DNA of 64,000 bases, from positions 1 through 64,000 of the forward strand of contig JAICQO010000025.1 in the NCBI GenBank assembly GCA_025937835.1, written 5' to 3'. Source of the stretch: Polyangiaceae bacterium (GTDB lineage Bacteria > Myxococcota_A > Polyangia > Polyangiales > Polyangiaceae). The stretch's first letter is position 1. Each line of letters begins with the position of its first letter. Under the pieces are notes generated by a model. The model was not told the origin of the DNA. It did not search any database and saw only the letters and a program-made list of their open reading frames with translations. Position numbers and translations under genes: made by a program. Shown here one piece after another: positions 25,991 to 34,934 of the stretch.

Positions 25991-27171
25991 GAGGCTCCGG
26001 CTCCCGCGTCGGTGGAGAGCAGCTCGCTCCGCAGGGTGGCGACGATCTCGCTCAGGCCGAAGCTCTCGAGCAGGGCGGGTGGCGGGCCATCCGAAGCGCC
26101 GGCGCCGCCGCGATCGCAGGCGCTGAGCGAAGCGGCGATGGCGACCGCGCTCCCCACGTTGAGCGCCGTGAACTGGTCCCAGTCGGCGTGGTGACCCGCG
26201 ACGGCCTCGATGATGTCGTGAGGCAGGTCCCAGAGCCCGAGCAAGTAGGCGCCGATCTCGGGGTGCGTGGCGCCCAGTCGAGACCGTTCGGCTTCGAGGA
26301 CCGTCTCCTCACCGCTCGCAACGCGCTCGGCGATCGCCCGGGCGACGTCCGGCATTTGGGCGGCGATCGACAGCGCGCCGATGTGGTGCAAGAGACCGGC
26401 CGTGAAGGCGATCTGGCGGGACGCCTCGTCGCGCAACAGGCGCTGAGCGAGGCGCGCGGTCAGCAGGGCCGAGCGTTGCGCGCGTTCGATCTGGTCCGCG
26501 TCTCGCGCAGAAATTTCGCTAAAGAGCGAGTGCGCGAGCACCAGGCTCTTCACCGTGCCGAAGCCCAGGTAGCTCACGGCCTGGGCGACGCTGCTGATCT
26601 TGCGCGGGAGCGCGAAGAACGCCGTGTTCACGAGCTGCAGCACCTTGGCCGACATGCTCACGTCCTGCTCCATCACGGCCGAGATCGACTCGATCGAGGC
26701 CTTGCCGCTGGCCAGGAGCCGGTTCAGCTCCTGATACAGCTTGGGCGAAGGCGGCAACGTCACCGCGCCCCCGAGGACGTTGCGGATCCGCTGATCGCGG
26801 AGCAGCTCCTGGAGCTCGAGGGTGCGAGCCAGGGCCGCCTCCATCCGCTCCGGTGGGCAGGGCTTGGTCAGGTAGCGGTGCGCCACCCCCGCGGCGCGCA
26901 TGGCCGCAGACTCGTCCATGTGTCCGGAAAGCACGATCCGGGCAGCGCCGGGGCACTGCTTGGCGACGCGGGTGAGCAGCTCGGCGCCGTCCATGCGCGG
27001 CATGCGCATGTCGGAGACGACGATGTCGGCGGGCTGTCGTTCGAGCTCGGCGAGCGCGTCGCTGCCGCTCGCGGCAAACGCCATGTCCCACACCTTGCGC
27101 CGCCCGCGCAGGCTGAGCCGGAGGCCGTCCAGAATACGTTGTTCGTCGTCTACGAAGAGAATGCGCGCCAT
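25987..27171 (-). CDS. Response regulator with HDOD output domain
   Basis: 394 residues. Receiver domain at residues 2-120, with Asp54 in VVSDMRMPRM and Lys in LTKPCPPER. From about residue 140 an HDOD domain runs to about residue 345: SPKLYQELNRLLASGKASIESISAVMEQDVSMSAKVLQ, YLGFGTVKSLVLA, FTAGLLHHIGAL, and GHHADW. HDOD proteins are regulatory HD relatives and usually lack hydrolase activity. The gene lies 20 bases after the histidine kinase and overlaps the next regulator. Confidence 0.88.
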   Translation of the reverse strand: MARILFVDDEQRILDGLRLSLRGRRKVWDMAFAASGSDALAELERQPADIVVSDMRMPRMDGAELLTRVAKQCPGAARIVLSGHMDESAAMRAAGVAHRYLTKPCPPERMEAALARTLELQELLRDQRIRNVLGGAVTLPPSPKLYQELNRLLASGKASIESISAVMEQDVSMSAKVLQLVNTAFFALPRKISSVAQAVSYLGFGTVKSLVLAHSLFSEISARDADQIERAQRSALLTARLAQRLLRDEASRQIAFTAGLLHHIGALSIAAQMPDVARAIAERVASGEETVLEAERSRLGATHPEIGAYLLGLWDLPHDIIEAVAGHHADWDQFTALNVGSAVAIAASLSACDRGGAGASDGPPPALLESFGLSEIVATLRSELLSTDAGAGAS

Positions 27172-27191
27172 CTCGGCTCCGGGCACGGGAC

Positions 27192-28307
27192 CTAGGGTCC
27201 GAACGAAGGGTACTGTGGAGCGGCGTCGGCGCCGGACTCCGTGATCGCGACTGCGTGGGTTCCGTCATCGCAGCGAAGCGGGATTCGAACCCGGAACGTG
27301 GTGCCCTCGCCGGCCTTCGACTCGAACGTCATCGTGCCCTTGTGCTTGTCGACGACGATCGCCCGTGCGATGGCGAGGCCCTGTCCGGTACCTTGACCGA
27401 CCGGCTTGGTCGTGAAGAACGGCTCGAAGATCCGCGCCTGCTTTTCCTGGGGGATGCCGCAGCCGTCGTCCGCCACGTCGATCACCACGTGATCGCGATC
27501 GGCGCGGGTGGAGATGCGGATCTTCCCACGGCCTCCGGACTCGGCGTGGCGCGCGCCGACGGCGTGCGCGGCGTTGACGATCAAATTGAGGAACACCTGA
27601 TTCAGCTCGCCGGCGTGGCAAGGGATCAGCGGGACGTCGCCGAGGTCGAGCTCCAGATCGGCGACGTGCTTGTACTCGCTGCGCGCGACGATCAGCGTGC
27701 TGTTGAGGCCGCGGTTGAGGTCGGCGAGCACCATCGCCCGTTGATCCGAGCGTCCGAGGTCCTTCATCGCGGTCACGATCTCGACCACGCGGGCCACGCC
27801 CTCGCTCGTGCGGGTGAAGGCCTTCGGTAGCTCCTCGAGCAAATAGTTGATGTCCATTTCCTCGGCAAGCTTGCGGGCTCCGGCCGCGATCGCGTGCGGA
27901 TCTTCGCCGGCGTCGATCTGGTCGCACAACACCATCAGGTGGATGCCGAGCTGGAGCAGGTCCCCGCAAGCGCTCTTCAGAAAGTGCACGTTGTCGCCGA
28001 CGAACTGCATCGGCGTATTGATCTCGTGCGCCACGCCCGCGGCCAGCTGACCGACGGCGCGCAGCTTCTCGGCTTGACGAAGCTCGATCTCGAGCTGCTG
28101 AATCGCGGCGATGTCCCGGCGATGGCGCTCGTTCTGCTCGAGCAGCTCGTGGGATGCCGCCTCCAGCGAGCGCTCGATCTGCTGCTGGTAGCTCTCACGC
28201 TGCTGAAACACCGTGTCGAGCGCCTGGACGAAGCGCTCGAAGGCCTCGGTCTTCGGCGGATCGGCGTTGAAGAAGCCTGCGAGCTGGCGCTCTAGCAGCT
28301 TATGCAT
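27192..28307 (-). CDS. Soluble sensor histidine kinase
   Basis: 371 residues. A coiled-coil-like N-terminus (about 30-85) leads to the phosphorylation site His94 in GVAHEINTPMQF, then a long helical region and the ATPase domain: NQVFLNLIVNAAHAVG (N box), DVADDGCGIP (G1), FEPFFTTKPVGQGTGQGLAIAR (F and G2 boxes). No membrane segment or known sensor domain is present, so input probably comes from a partner. The ATG at 28307 has GAGGAG eight bases upstream. It is the first gene of a three-gene operon with two response regulators, its likely phosphate acceptors. Confidence 0.92.
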   Translation of the reverse strand: MHKLLERQLAGFFNADPPKTEAFERFVQALDTVFQQRESYQQQIERSLEAASHELLEQNERHRRDIAAIQQLEIELRQAEKLRAVGQLAAGVAHEINTPMQFVGDNVHFLKSACGDLLQLGIHLMVLCDQIDAGEDPHAIAAGARKLAEEMDINYLLEELPKAFTRTSEGVARVVEIVTAMKDLGRSDQRAMVLADLNRGLNSTLIVARSEYKHVADLELDLGDVPLIPCHAGELNQVFLNLIVNAAHAVGARHAESGGRGKIRISTRADRDHVVIDVADDGCGIPQEKQARIFEPFFTTKPVGQGTGQGLAIARAIVVDKHKGTMTFESKAGEGTTFRVRIPLRCDDGTHAVAITESGADAAPQYPSFGP

Positions 28308-28496
28308 GGTCGCTCCTCGAGTCTCGGCCGGCCCAACATCGGGATCCTCCGTTCCCAGAGCGGCCATCCGCGTTCGGTTCTTGAGGGAAGAAAGTGCGCA
28401 CGATGTGTGTGCAGGGGCGCGCAGCCGGAGCGGGCTGGGCGGCGTCCGGAACTTTCGCGCACCTCGGCAGTCTTAGAGAACCAGGTGGTTGGCCCG

Positions 28497-30755
28497 ATGA
28501 AGACGCTCGTTCTGCGGCGCTTTGGCGCTTGCGTGCTGGTCACGGTTTTAGGCTGCGGGCCCTCTCCCGCGCAAACGGCCCGAGCTCCCGTCCCTGCGCC
28601 GGCTCGGGCAGCACCCACGGCTGCCAGCGCCGCGCCGCCGCCGCCCGTCGCACCGTCCCCGCAAGCGCGCCCGGCCGTGGACTTTCCGGTCCCGAAGCCA
28701 GGCGTCGTCACCCCCATCGATGCTTCCGCGGCGGGCGCGGCGCTCGAAGCCGCGCGGCTCGAGTCCGGCACCTGCGAAAGCTCCCGGGCCGCCGCCCATG
28801 AGAGAGCGCAGCCGCTGATCCGGAAAATGAAGGAGGACGTCGAACAGCGCTACCAAGACTACGTCTCCAACCTGCCCGAGTGCTGGCGCCGCTACCGCGA
28901 GAACGAGGAGTACTGGAAGGCAGTGAAGCGCGGCCAGGGCAGCGGTGGCCTCTCCGTCAGCGGAATCGGTGTCGGAGGCGGCGGCCGTGGCATGGGCATC
29001 GGCCTCGGCAGCATCGGGACGATCGGCTACGGCGGCGCCAGGGGCCCTCGCGTCGCCCAGAGCATGTCGAAGACCAACACCCAGGTCGCGGAGGTCGACG
29101 AGCCGGATCTGGTCAAGACCGACGGACGCTACCTGTACCTCAGCATCAACGGTGCGCTCCGGATCGTGGAAGCACTGAACCCACGAGTTCTCTCGGTGAC
29201 CCGCGTCGGCGGCAAGGTTCGCGAGCTGTTCGTGGAAGGCGACCGGGCGGTGGTCTATTCGAGCCACGGCCAGAGGCCTTCGCAGCCCTGCAAATACGGC
29301 TACGATTGCCGCTTCGGCGGGGACGGCAGCTCCACCTCGATCAGCGTCTTCGACGTGCGCGACCGCACGCAGCCGAGGCTCGTCCGCTCGCTCGAGCTCT
29401 CGGGATCCCTCATCACCTCTCGGCGCATCGGGAACACGGTGCACACGGTGGTCGCCGACGGCGACGCCGACGCTCCGCCGTACGACGACTGGATGGACGT
29501 CCCCGAGTGCGGCGTGAAGCTGACGGCGGTCCGAAAGCGCGTCGAAGCGCTCAAGCAGCGCAACGTGCAGAAGATCCTGGAACACGTCGCGCACTGGGGG
29601 CCGACCCTCAAGGAAAAGGGTGAAACGCGTCGACTCTGCGAGCGCGTGTACGCGACCCAGCTCTCGGACGGAGCCCCATACACCACGCTGGTCTCGTTCG
29701 ATCTCAGCGACGACGCGCGGGCCGCGGTCACCACCAGCGTTCGCAGCCGGCCGGGGGCGGTATTCGCATCCACTGGCGCGCTCTACCTCGCCGTAGCGGA
29801 GGCGAATCGGTCCCGAGCGCCTCGAAAGCGCCTCGGGAGCCGGGAAATCAGCCAGATCCACAAGTTTCAGCTGGGCAAGGCGCCGGAGGACACGCGCTAC
29901 CTCGGCAGCGGCGTGATCCCGGGGCACGTGATCAGCCAGTTCTCGATGGACGAGTGGTACGGCTACCTGCGCGTGGCGAGCTCCCGCGGGCGCGTTCCGG
30001 ACCCGGAAGTGAGCAGCGTGGTGTCGGTGCTGGCGGAGAACGCGCAGGGCAACCTGGTGCGGGTGGGAGCCATCGAGGACATCGCGCCCGGCGAGGACAT
30101 CCGCGCGGTGCGCTTCGAGGGCGAGCGCGGATACGTCGTCACGTTCAAGAAGACCGATCCGCTGTTCGTGCTCGACCTGCTCGAGCCCGCGCAGCCCAGG
30201 CTGCTCGGCGAGCTCAAGATCCCGGGCTTTTCCACGTACATGCAGCGCGTCGACAAGGACCACCTGATCTCGATCGGCTTCGACGCCGACGACCGGGGCG
30301 GCTTCGCCTATTTCGACGGCCTGCTCCTGCAGCTCTTCGACGTGAAGGTCCCGACCGAGCCAAAGCTTCTGTTTCGCGAAAAAATCGGCACTCGTGGCTC
30401 GGGCTCGGCGGCCGCCACGGACCACCTCGCCTTCAATTACTTCGCCGAGCGCGGTTTGCTGGCGATCCCGGCCACGGTCTGCTCCGGCGGCGGTAACGGG
30501 CAAGCCGGCAGCCTCGAGCTCAGCGGCCTCCTGGTCTACGACGTGAGCGTGGAGCGCGGCTTCCGGCGCCTCGGGAGCGTCGACCACGGCCGCGGCGGCG
30601 ACTGCAATGGGTGGTGGTCGAAATCGACCTCCCACGTGCAGCGCAGCGTGTTCCTCGACCAGCTCGTGTATTCAATCGCGACCGATCGCGCCAAGGTGCA
30701 GTCGCTCGATCGGCTCGGCACGGACCTCGCCGACCTCGATCTGGAGCGGTTCTGA
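28497..30755 (+). CDS. Secreted beta-propeller lipoprotein (PF09826-like)
   Basis: 752 residues. The signal ends in the lipobox VTVLGC, followed by an Ala/Pro-rich linker to about residue 75. The region after residue 180 begins NTQVAEVDEPDLVKTDGRYLYL, which is the signature of the beta-propeller family found in archaea and bacteria. Repeated ISVFDVRD, LQLFDVK and LVYDVSVERG strands fit propeller blades. Cys pairs such as CKYGYDCR may form disulphides outside the cell. It may act as a surface binding protein; no catalytic residues are recognised. It ends seven bases from the convergent monooxygenase gene. Confidence 0.8.
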   Translation: MKTLVLRRFGACVLVTVLGCGPSPAQTARAPVPAPARAAPTAASAAPPPPVAPSPQARPAVDFPVPKPGVVTPIDASAAGAALEAARLESGTCESSRAAAHERAQPLIRKMKEDVEQRYQDYVSNLPECWRRYRENEEYWKAVKRGQGSGGLSVSGIGVGGGGRGMGIGLGSIGTIGYGGARGPRVAQSMSKTNTQVAEVDEPDLVKTDGRYLYLSINGALRIVEALNPRVLSVTRVGGKVRELFVEGDRAVVYSSHGQRPSQPCKYGYDCRFGGDGSSTSISVFDVRDRTQPRLVRSLELSGSLITSRRIGNTVHTVVADGDADAPPYDDWMDVPECGVKLTAVRKRVEALKQRNVQKILEHVAHWGPTLKEKGETRRLCERVYATQLSDGAPYTTLVSFDLSDDARAAVTTSVRSRPGAVFASTGALYLAVAEANRSRAPRKRLGSREISQIHKFQLGKAPEDTRYLGSGVIPGHVISQFSMDEWYGYLRVASSRGRVPDPEVSSVVSVLAENAQGNLVRVGAIEDIAPGEDIRAVRFEGERGYVVTFKKTDPLFVLDLLEPAQPRLLGELKIPGFSTYMQRVDKDHLISIGFDADDRGGFAYFDGLLLQLFDVKVPTEPKLLFREKIGTRGSGSAAATDHLAFNYFAERGLLAIPATVCSGGGNGQAGSLELSGLLVYDVSVERGFRRLGSVDHGRGGDCNGWWSKSTSHVQRSVFLDQLVYSIATDRAKVQSLDRLGTDLADLDLERF

Positions 30756-30762
30756 GCCGCCG

Positions 30763-31749
30763 CTACGCTCGTGGCTCGAGCGCGGCGGCGCCTGCCGTGA
30801 TCTCGAGAGAGCGCAGGCGCTGCTCGAGCGAGGGGCCCGGGTGCACCGTGATGAGCTCGTCTGCCTGCGCGTGCCGCGCGAACTCGCTCAGGTACTCGCG
30901 CACCTCCGGCTCGGTACCGAGCGCCGTGTACGTCGCCATGGCGGCCACGGATTGCCCCGCAGGGGATGCCAGAGCGACGTCGGCTTGCTCGTCGTCCCAG
31001 CCTTGCCCGCGCCCGAGCAGGAACTTGACGCGCTGCCGCTGCACGCGCCGGAGCTGGTCCTCCGCCTCGTCCATCGAATCGGCGGCGAGCACGTTCACGC
31101 CCGCGATCACGTAAGGGCTCGCGAGCTGCGCGGAGGGCCGAAACCTTTCTCGGTATTGCTCCACGGCCTCTTCGAGGGCCGCGGGGGCGAAATGCGACGC
31201 GAACGCGTACGGCAAGCCGAGCTCCGCCGCGAGCCGCGCGCCGAACAAGGACGAGCCGAGGATGTACAGCGGCACGCGCGTGCCCTTGCCCGGCGTCGCC
31301 TCCACGGTCGCCGCAGCGTCGCTCAGGTAGCGCTGGAGCTCGAGCACGTCGCTCGGGAAGTTCTCCGCGCGGCCCGGCTGGTATCTGAGCGCCCGCGACG
31401 TGACCGGATCGGTACCCGGCGCCCGCCCGAGGCCAAGATCGATGCGCCCCGGGTGCAAGCTCTCGAGCGTGCCGAACTGTTCGGCGACCATCAGCGGCGC
31501 GTGGTTCGGCAGCATGATCCCGCCCGAGCCCAGCCGGATCGAGCGCGTGTGCGCCGCGACGTGCGCGATCAGCACGCTGGTCGCAGACGAGGCGATCGCG
31601 GCCATATTGTGGTGCTCGGCGTACCAGACCCGGAGGTAGCCGAGCGCTTCGGCGCGGCGAGCCAGGGTCAGGCTGGCAGCCAGCGCTTCACGTGGGGTTT
31701 GACCCTCGCCCACGAAGGCAAGGTCGAGCACGGACGAGGGAATCGACAT
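30763..31749 (-). CDS. Luciferase-like (LLM-class) flavin-dependent monooxygenase
   Basis: 328 residues of the bacterial-luciferase superfamily. Seen: LDLAFVGEGQTPREAL at the start, RVWYAEHHNMAAIASSATSVLIAHVAAHT, RLGSGGIMLPNHAPLMVAEQFGTLESLHPGR and DLGLGRAPGTDP. This pattern is that of the YhbW/MsnO8-type subgroup, which uses FMNH2 and oxygen on unknown substrates. No flavin reductase gene is nearby. It diverges from the GH5 gene by 100 bases. Confidence 0.9.
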   Translation of the reverse strand: MSIPSSVLDLAFVGEGQTPREALAASLTLARRAEALGYLRVWYAEHHNMAAIASSATSVLIAHVAAHTRSIRLGSGGIMLPNHAPLMVAEQFGTLESLHPGRIDLGLGRAPGTDPVTSRALRYQPGRAENFPSDVLELQRYLSDAAATVEATPGKGTRVPLYILGSSLFGARLAAELGLPYAFASHFAPAALEEAVEQYRERFRPSAQLASPYVIAGVNVLAADSMDEAEDQLRRVQRQRVKFLLGRGQGWDDEQADVALASPAGQSVAAMATYTALGTEPEVREYLSEFARHAQADELITVHPGPSLEQRLRSLEITAGAAALEPRA

Positions 31750-31849
31750 TTACGAACGCTGAATCTGGGTTCGAAACGGCGAGCGGCAAGCCCTCGTCTC
31801 GACAGTCTCGACAACGGCGCCCAAACGCTCTAGTTCCTGCGAACCCACG

Positions 31850-33058
31850 ATGCATCCCCGCCGCTGCTTCATTTCCCTCGCCGCCTCCTGTTGCGTTGCT
31901 CTCCTCGGTTGTCGGGCGCCCACTCCGGAACCGGTTTCACCCGCAGCTGCCGGCCCTTCCGGCACGACAGCAGCGGGCGTTGCGCCGATCGACAAGAACC
32001 TGCCGCGGCCCGACGTGATCGCGACCTCGGCGCCGCTGCCCGGGTTCATGCGTGGTCTGAACCTCGGCAACGGGCTCGACGCTCCGAGCGAAGGCGAGTG
32101 GGGCCGGCGCCTCACGGAAAAAGACTTTCAGATGGTCGCGGCCGCAGGTTTCGATCACGTGCGCTTGCCGGTCCGCTTCACGACGCTCGAGCGCTCCGAC
32201 GCGAAAGCGCCGTACACGATCAAGCCCGAGTTCTTCGCGCGCGTGGATTGGGCGCTCGATCAGGCCCAGCAAAACCGGCTGTCGATCATCCTCGACCTCC
32301 ACCATTTCGAAGAGATCCACAAGGATCCGCGCGCGAACCAGGAGCGGCTCTACGCGCTCTGGCGTCAGATCGCCCCGCGCTACGCCAATCGCCCGCCGGA
32401 GGTGGCGTTCGAAATCCTGAACGAGCCGAACGGCAAGCTCGAACCCGCGATCTTGAACGAGATGACCCGCGACGTGCTCAAGATCATTCGCGAGACCAAC
32501 CCGACGCGGCTGGTGTTCGCCAACTCTTACTTCTGGGCCAACGCCGAGCGCCTCGACGAGCTCGAGCTCCCCGCCGACGACGCCAACGTCGTGGCCGAGT
32601 TCCACATGTATCAACCGATCCTGTTCACGCACCAGGGAGCGCCCTGGATGGAGCCGTGGTACCAGACGACCGGGATCGTGTTCCCTGGACCGCCCTCGAA
32701 GCCCCTCAAACCCGTGCCCGCCGCCAGCCAAGAAGCGTGGGTCAAAGCCTGGTTCGACGGCTACAACTACGCGCCGGCCGCGACCAACCCGGGCGGCCCG
32801 GGCACCGTGTTCGAACACTTCGATCACGCCGCACGCTACGTGAAGAAGACGGGCAAGCGGGTGTACCTGGGCGAGTTCGGCGCCATCGACAACGGCGATG
32901 CGCAGTCGCGCGAGAACTACACCTGGCTCGTGCGCACCGAGGCCGAGCGGCGCGGTATCGGTTGGGCGTATTGGGACGACGGCGGCAAGTTCAAAGCCAT
33001 GGACGCCCCGAACGGCAAGTGGAACGCGGGGCTGTTGCGCGCGCTCGTCGACCGCTGA
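31850..33058 (+). CDS. Secreted glycosyl hydrolase family 5 lipoprotein (cellulase-like)
   Basis: 402 residues. The lipobox ALLGC follows a short signal. The (beta/alpha)8 domain shows GLNLGNGLDAPSEGEW, FDHVRLPVRF, DLHHFEEIHKDP, the acid Glu192 in EILNEPNG, FHMYQPILFTHQGAPW and the nucleophile Glu342 in VYLGEFGAID, then GWAYWDDGG. These are the usual GH5 motifs in order. It would hydrolyse beta-1,4 glucans or mannans at the cell surface. It is not in an operon with the gene at 33150, which follows after 91 bases, though co-transcription is possible. Confidence 0.92.
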   Translation: MHPRRCFISLAASCCVALLGCRAPTPEPVSPAAAGPSGTTAAGVAPIDKNLPRPDVIATSAPLPGFMRGLNLGNGLDAPSEGEWGRRLTEKDFQMVAAAGFDHVRLPVRFTTLERSDAKAPYTIKPEFFARVDWALDQAQQNRLSIILDLHHFEEIHKDPRANQERLYALWRQIAPRYANRPPEVAFEILNEPNGKLEPAILNEMTRDVLKIIRETNPTRLVFANSYFWANAERLDELELPADDANVVAEFHMYQPILFTHQGAPWMEPWYQTTGIVFPGPPSKPLKPVPAASQEAWVKAWFDGYNYAPAATNPGGPGTVFEHFDHAARYVKKTGKRVYLGEFGAIDNGDAQSRENYTWLVRTEAERRGIGWAYWDDGGKFKAMDAPNGKWNAGLLRALVDR

Positions 33059-33149
33059 AAAAGCCGAAAAAAGCCGCCACGCTGGCCGCAACTTTCCAGC
33101 TCGAGCGCCCGCGGCGAGCTCTGAAAACCGCGCTAGGCTCTGGCTCTCC

Positions 33150-34934
33150 GTGGTTCGAGAGCTCGAAGCTGACCGATGGCTCCGCGCCGTCCGCGCGCTC
33201 GCCGCGCTGAGCTGCGTCGTCGCGTGCTCCGGCGAGTCGCAGACTCCGGCACCCAGCCACCTCGCGCCGACCAGCGGAGCCGGCGGCCTGTCGACGACGG
33301 GTGGCGCGCCGGCCACCGGTGACGTCTCGACCGCCGGCGGTGCAGAGGCGGCCAGGGGTGGCTCGCCGCAATCCGCCGGCTCGGGAGGCTCTGCGGCGGG
33401 CGGCGCGCGGAGCAGCAACTGGCTCGTGCCCGCGCGGATCCGCCGGCTCGCGAACGCCGAGTACGACGGCTCGGTACAGGCCCTGCTCTCGACCGAACGG
33501 GCCCCGGCAACGGGACCCGACTTTCCTCCGGACTTGCGTCAGGACGGCTTCACGGTGAGCGACACCCAGCGCGTCGACGCCGTGCTCGTGGAGCGCCTCG
33601 ACGAGGCCGCGCTCGCGCTGGTCACGGAGGCGCGTGAAAACGGCGTATTGGCGCGGCTTTCGCCGTGCTCGCCCGACGACGATCCGCGGACCTGCGCGCG
33701 CGCGTTCGTTACCTCCTTCGGTGGTCGCGTCTATCGCCGCCCGCTCTCGGACGAAGAGGTGAAGGCGCTGCTCGAGCTCTACGAAATCGGCGCCGAGGGC
33801 GCGAGCTACGAAGACGGCGTGGCTCACGTCACGCGCGGCTTGCTGCAATCGGCGGGCTTCCTCTACCTGACAGAGCTCGGGGACGGCGGCCCCGCGCAAA
33901 ACCAGATCGTCGAGCTCACGCCGCACGAGATCGCGGCTCAGCTTTCGTACTACTTCACCTCGGCTCCCCCGGACGACGAGCTCGCGCAGAAAGCCGCCGC
34001 CGGGGCGCTCACGGATCCCGAAGAGCGGGCCGCACAGGTGCGCCGTCTGTTCGAGACCGATCCCCGGGCGCGCGACACCGCCGTCCGCCTGGTGCGCGAA
34101 TGGCTCGGCATCGATCGCATCGACGACAGCGCCAAGGACTCGCTCGTGTACCCCGAGTTCAAGAGCGAAAAACCCAAGATCGTCGCCGAGAGCCGTGACT
34201 TCGTCCGCAGCGTGGCTTTCGAATCGACCGGTAACGTCTCCGAGCTGTTCGACGCTGATTGGACCGTCGATTCGGGACCGCTGTCGCTCTACCAGGTAGC
34301 AGGTGCCGGTCCGATCGCGGGGTCGTCGCGCCTCCGCGATCGCATCGGCATCCTGAACCAGGCCGCCTTCCTCGCCACCTACGCCAATGCGCACGAGAGC
34401 CATCCCGTGTTCCGCGGCGTCGCGATCGCACAGCGCGTGACCTGCCTGAACCTCGACTCACCGGCGTCCTTCAACATCCAGGTCGTTCCCCCGCTCCCCG
34501 ACCCGACCAAGACCACGCGGGAGCTGTTCTCGGCTCACCCCGCCGACGAGATCTGCGCGGGCTGCCACGACATCATCGACCCGTTCGGCTTCTCGTTCGA
34601 GCATTTCGACGGCATGGGCGCGTACCGGGAGCTCGACAACGGAAAGCCGGTGGACAGCCGCGTCACGGTCGCGGTCGAACAGGACTACGACGGGGTTTTC
34701 GCAGACAGCAACGAGTTTGCGCTGGCCCTCGCCCAGAGCGAGCGCGTCCGCGAGTGCTTCACGCGCTTCATGTTTCGCGCGGCCAAGGCCACGGGCGACA
34801 ACGCCGCGACGCCCGGCGAGACGGAGTTCATGGAGTTCTGGAGTCAGCAGCAGGAGGCGAGCCTCGGCGACATGCTGGAGACCTGGGTGGTGATCGCGAA
34901 GAGCCCGACCTTCACGCTGCGGGAGGAGCCATGA
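33150..34934 (+). CDS. Secreted lipoprotein with DUF1587-1595-1592-1588-1585 domains and CxxCH motif
   Basis: 594 residues from GTG 33150; this start gives a signal ending VVAC, followed by a Gly/Ser/Thr linker. Domains in order: DUF1587-like (RIRRLANAEYDGSVQALL), DUF1595-like (FGGRVYRRPLSDEEVKALLELY), DUF1592 (ELTPHEIAAQLSYYFTSAPPDDEL), DUF1588 (GILNQAAFLATYA, then CAGCHDIIDPFGFSFEHFDGMG, with CxxCH at 469-473) and DUF1585. The CxxCH could hold a c-type haem. Its stop overlaps the DUF1552 start by ATGA, so the two products are made together. The family function is undefined; a role in extracellular electron transfer or polymer breakdown is only a guess. Confidence 0.88.
   Translation: MVRELEADRWLRAVRALAALSCVVACSGESQTPAPSHLAPTSGAGGLSTTGGAPATGDVSTAGGAEAARGGSPQSAGSGGSAAGGARSSNWLVPARIRRLANAEYDGSVQALLSTERAPATGPDFPPDLRQDGFTVSDTQRVDAVLVERLDEAALALVTEARENGVLARLSPCSPDDDPRTCARAFVTSFGGRVYRRPLSDEEVKALLELYEIGAEGASYEDGVAHVTRGLLQSAGFLYLTELGDGGPAQNQIVELTPHEIAAQLSYYFTSAPPDDELAQKAAAGALTDPEERAAQVRRLFETDPRARDTAVRLVREWLGIDRIDDSAKDSLVYPEFKSEKPKIVAESRDFVRSVAFESTGNVSELFDADWTVDSGPLSLYQVAGAGPIAGSSRLRDRIGILNQAAFLATYANAHESHPVFRGVAIAQRVTCLNLDSPASFNIQVVPPLPDPTKTTRELFSAHPADEICAGCHDIIDPFGFSFEHFDGMGAYRELDNGKPVDSRVTVAVEQDYDGVFADSNEFALALAQSERVRECFTRFMFRAAKATGDNAATPGETEFMEFWSQQQEASLGDMLETWVVIAKSPTFTLREEP

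Noticed and set aside
28548-30635. A 695-codon minus-strand open frame opposite the beta-propeller gene
   Set aside because: No motif, atypical composition; the plus-strand gene has a lipobox and propeller signature.
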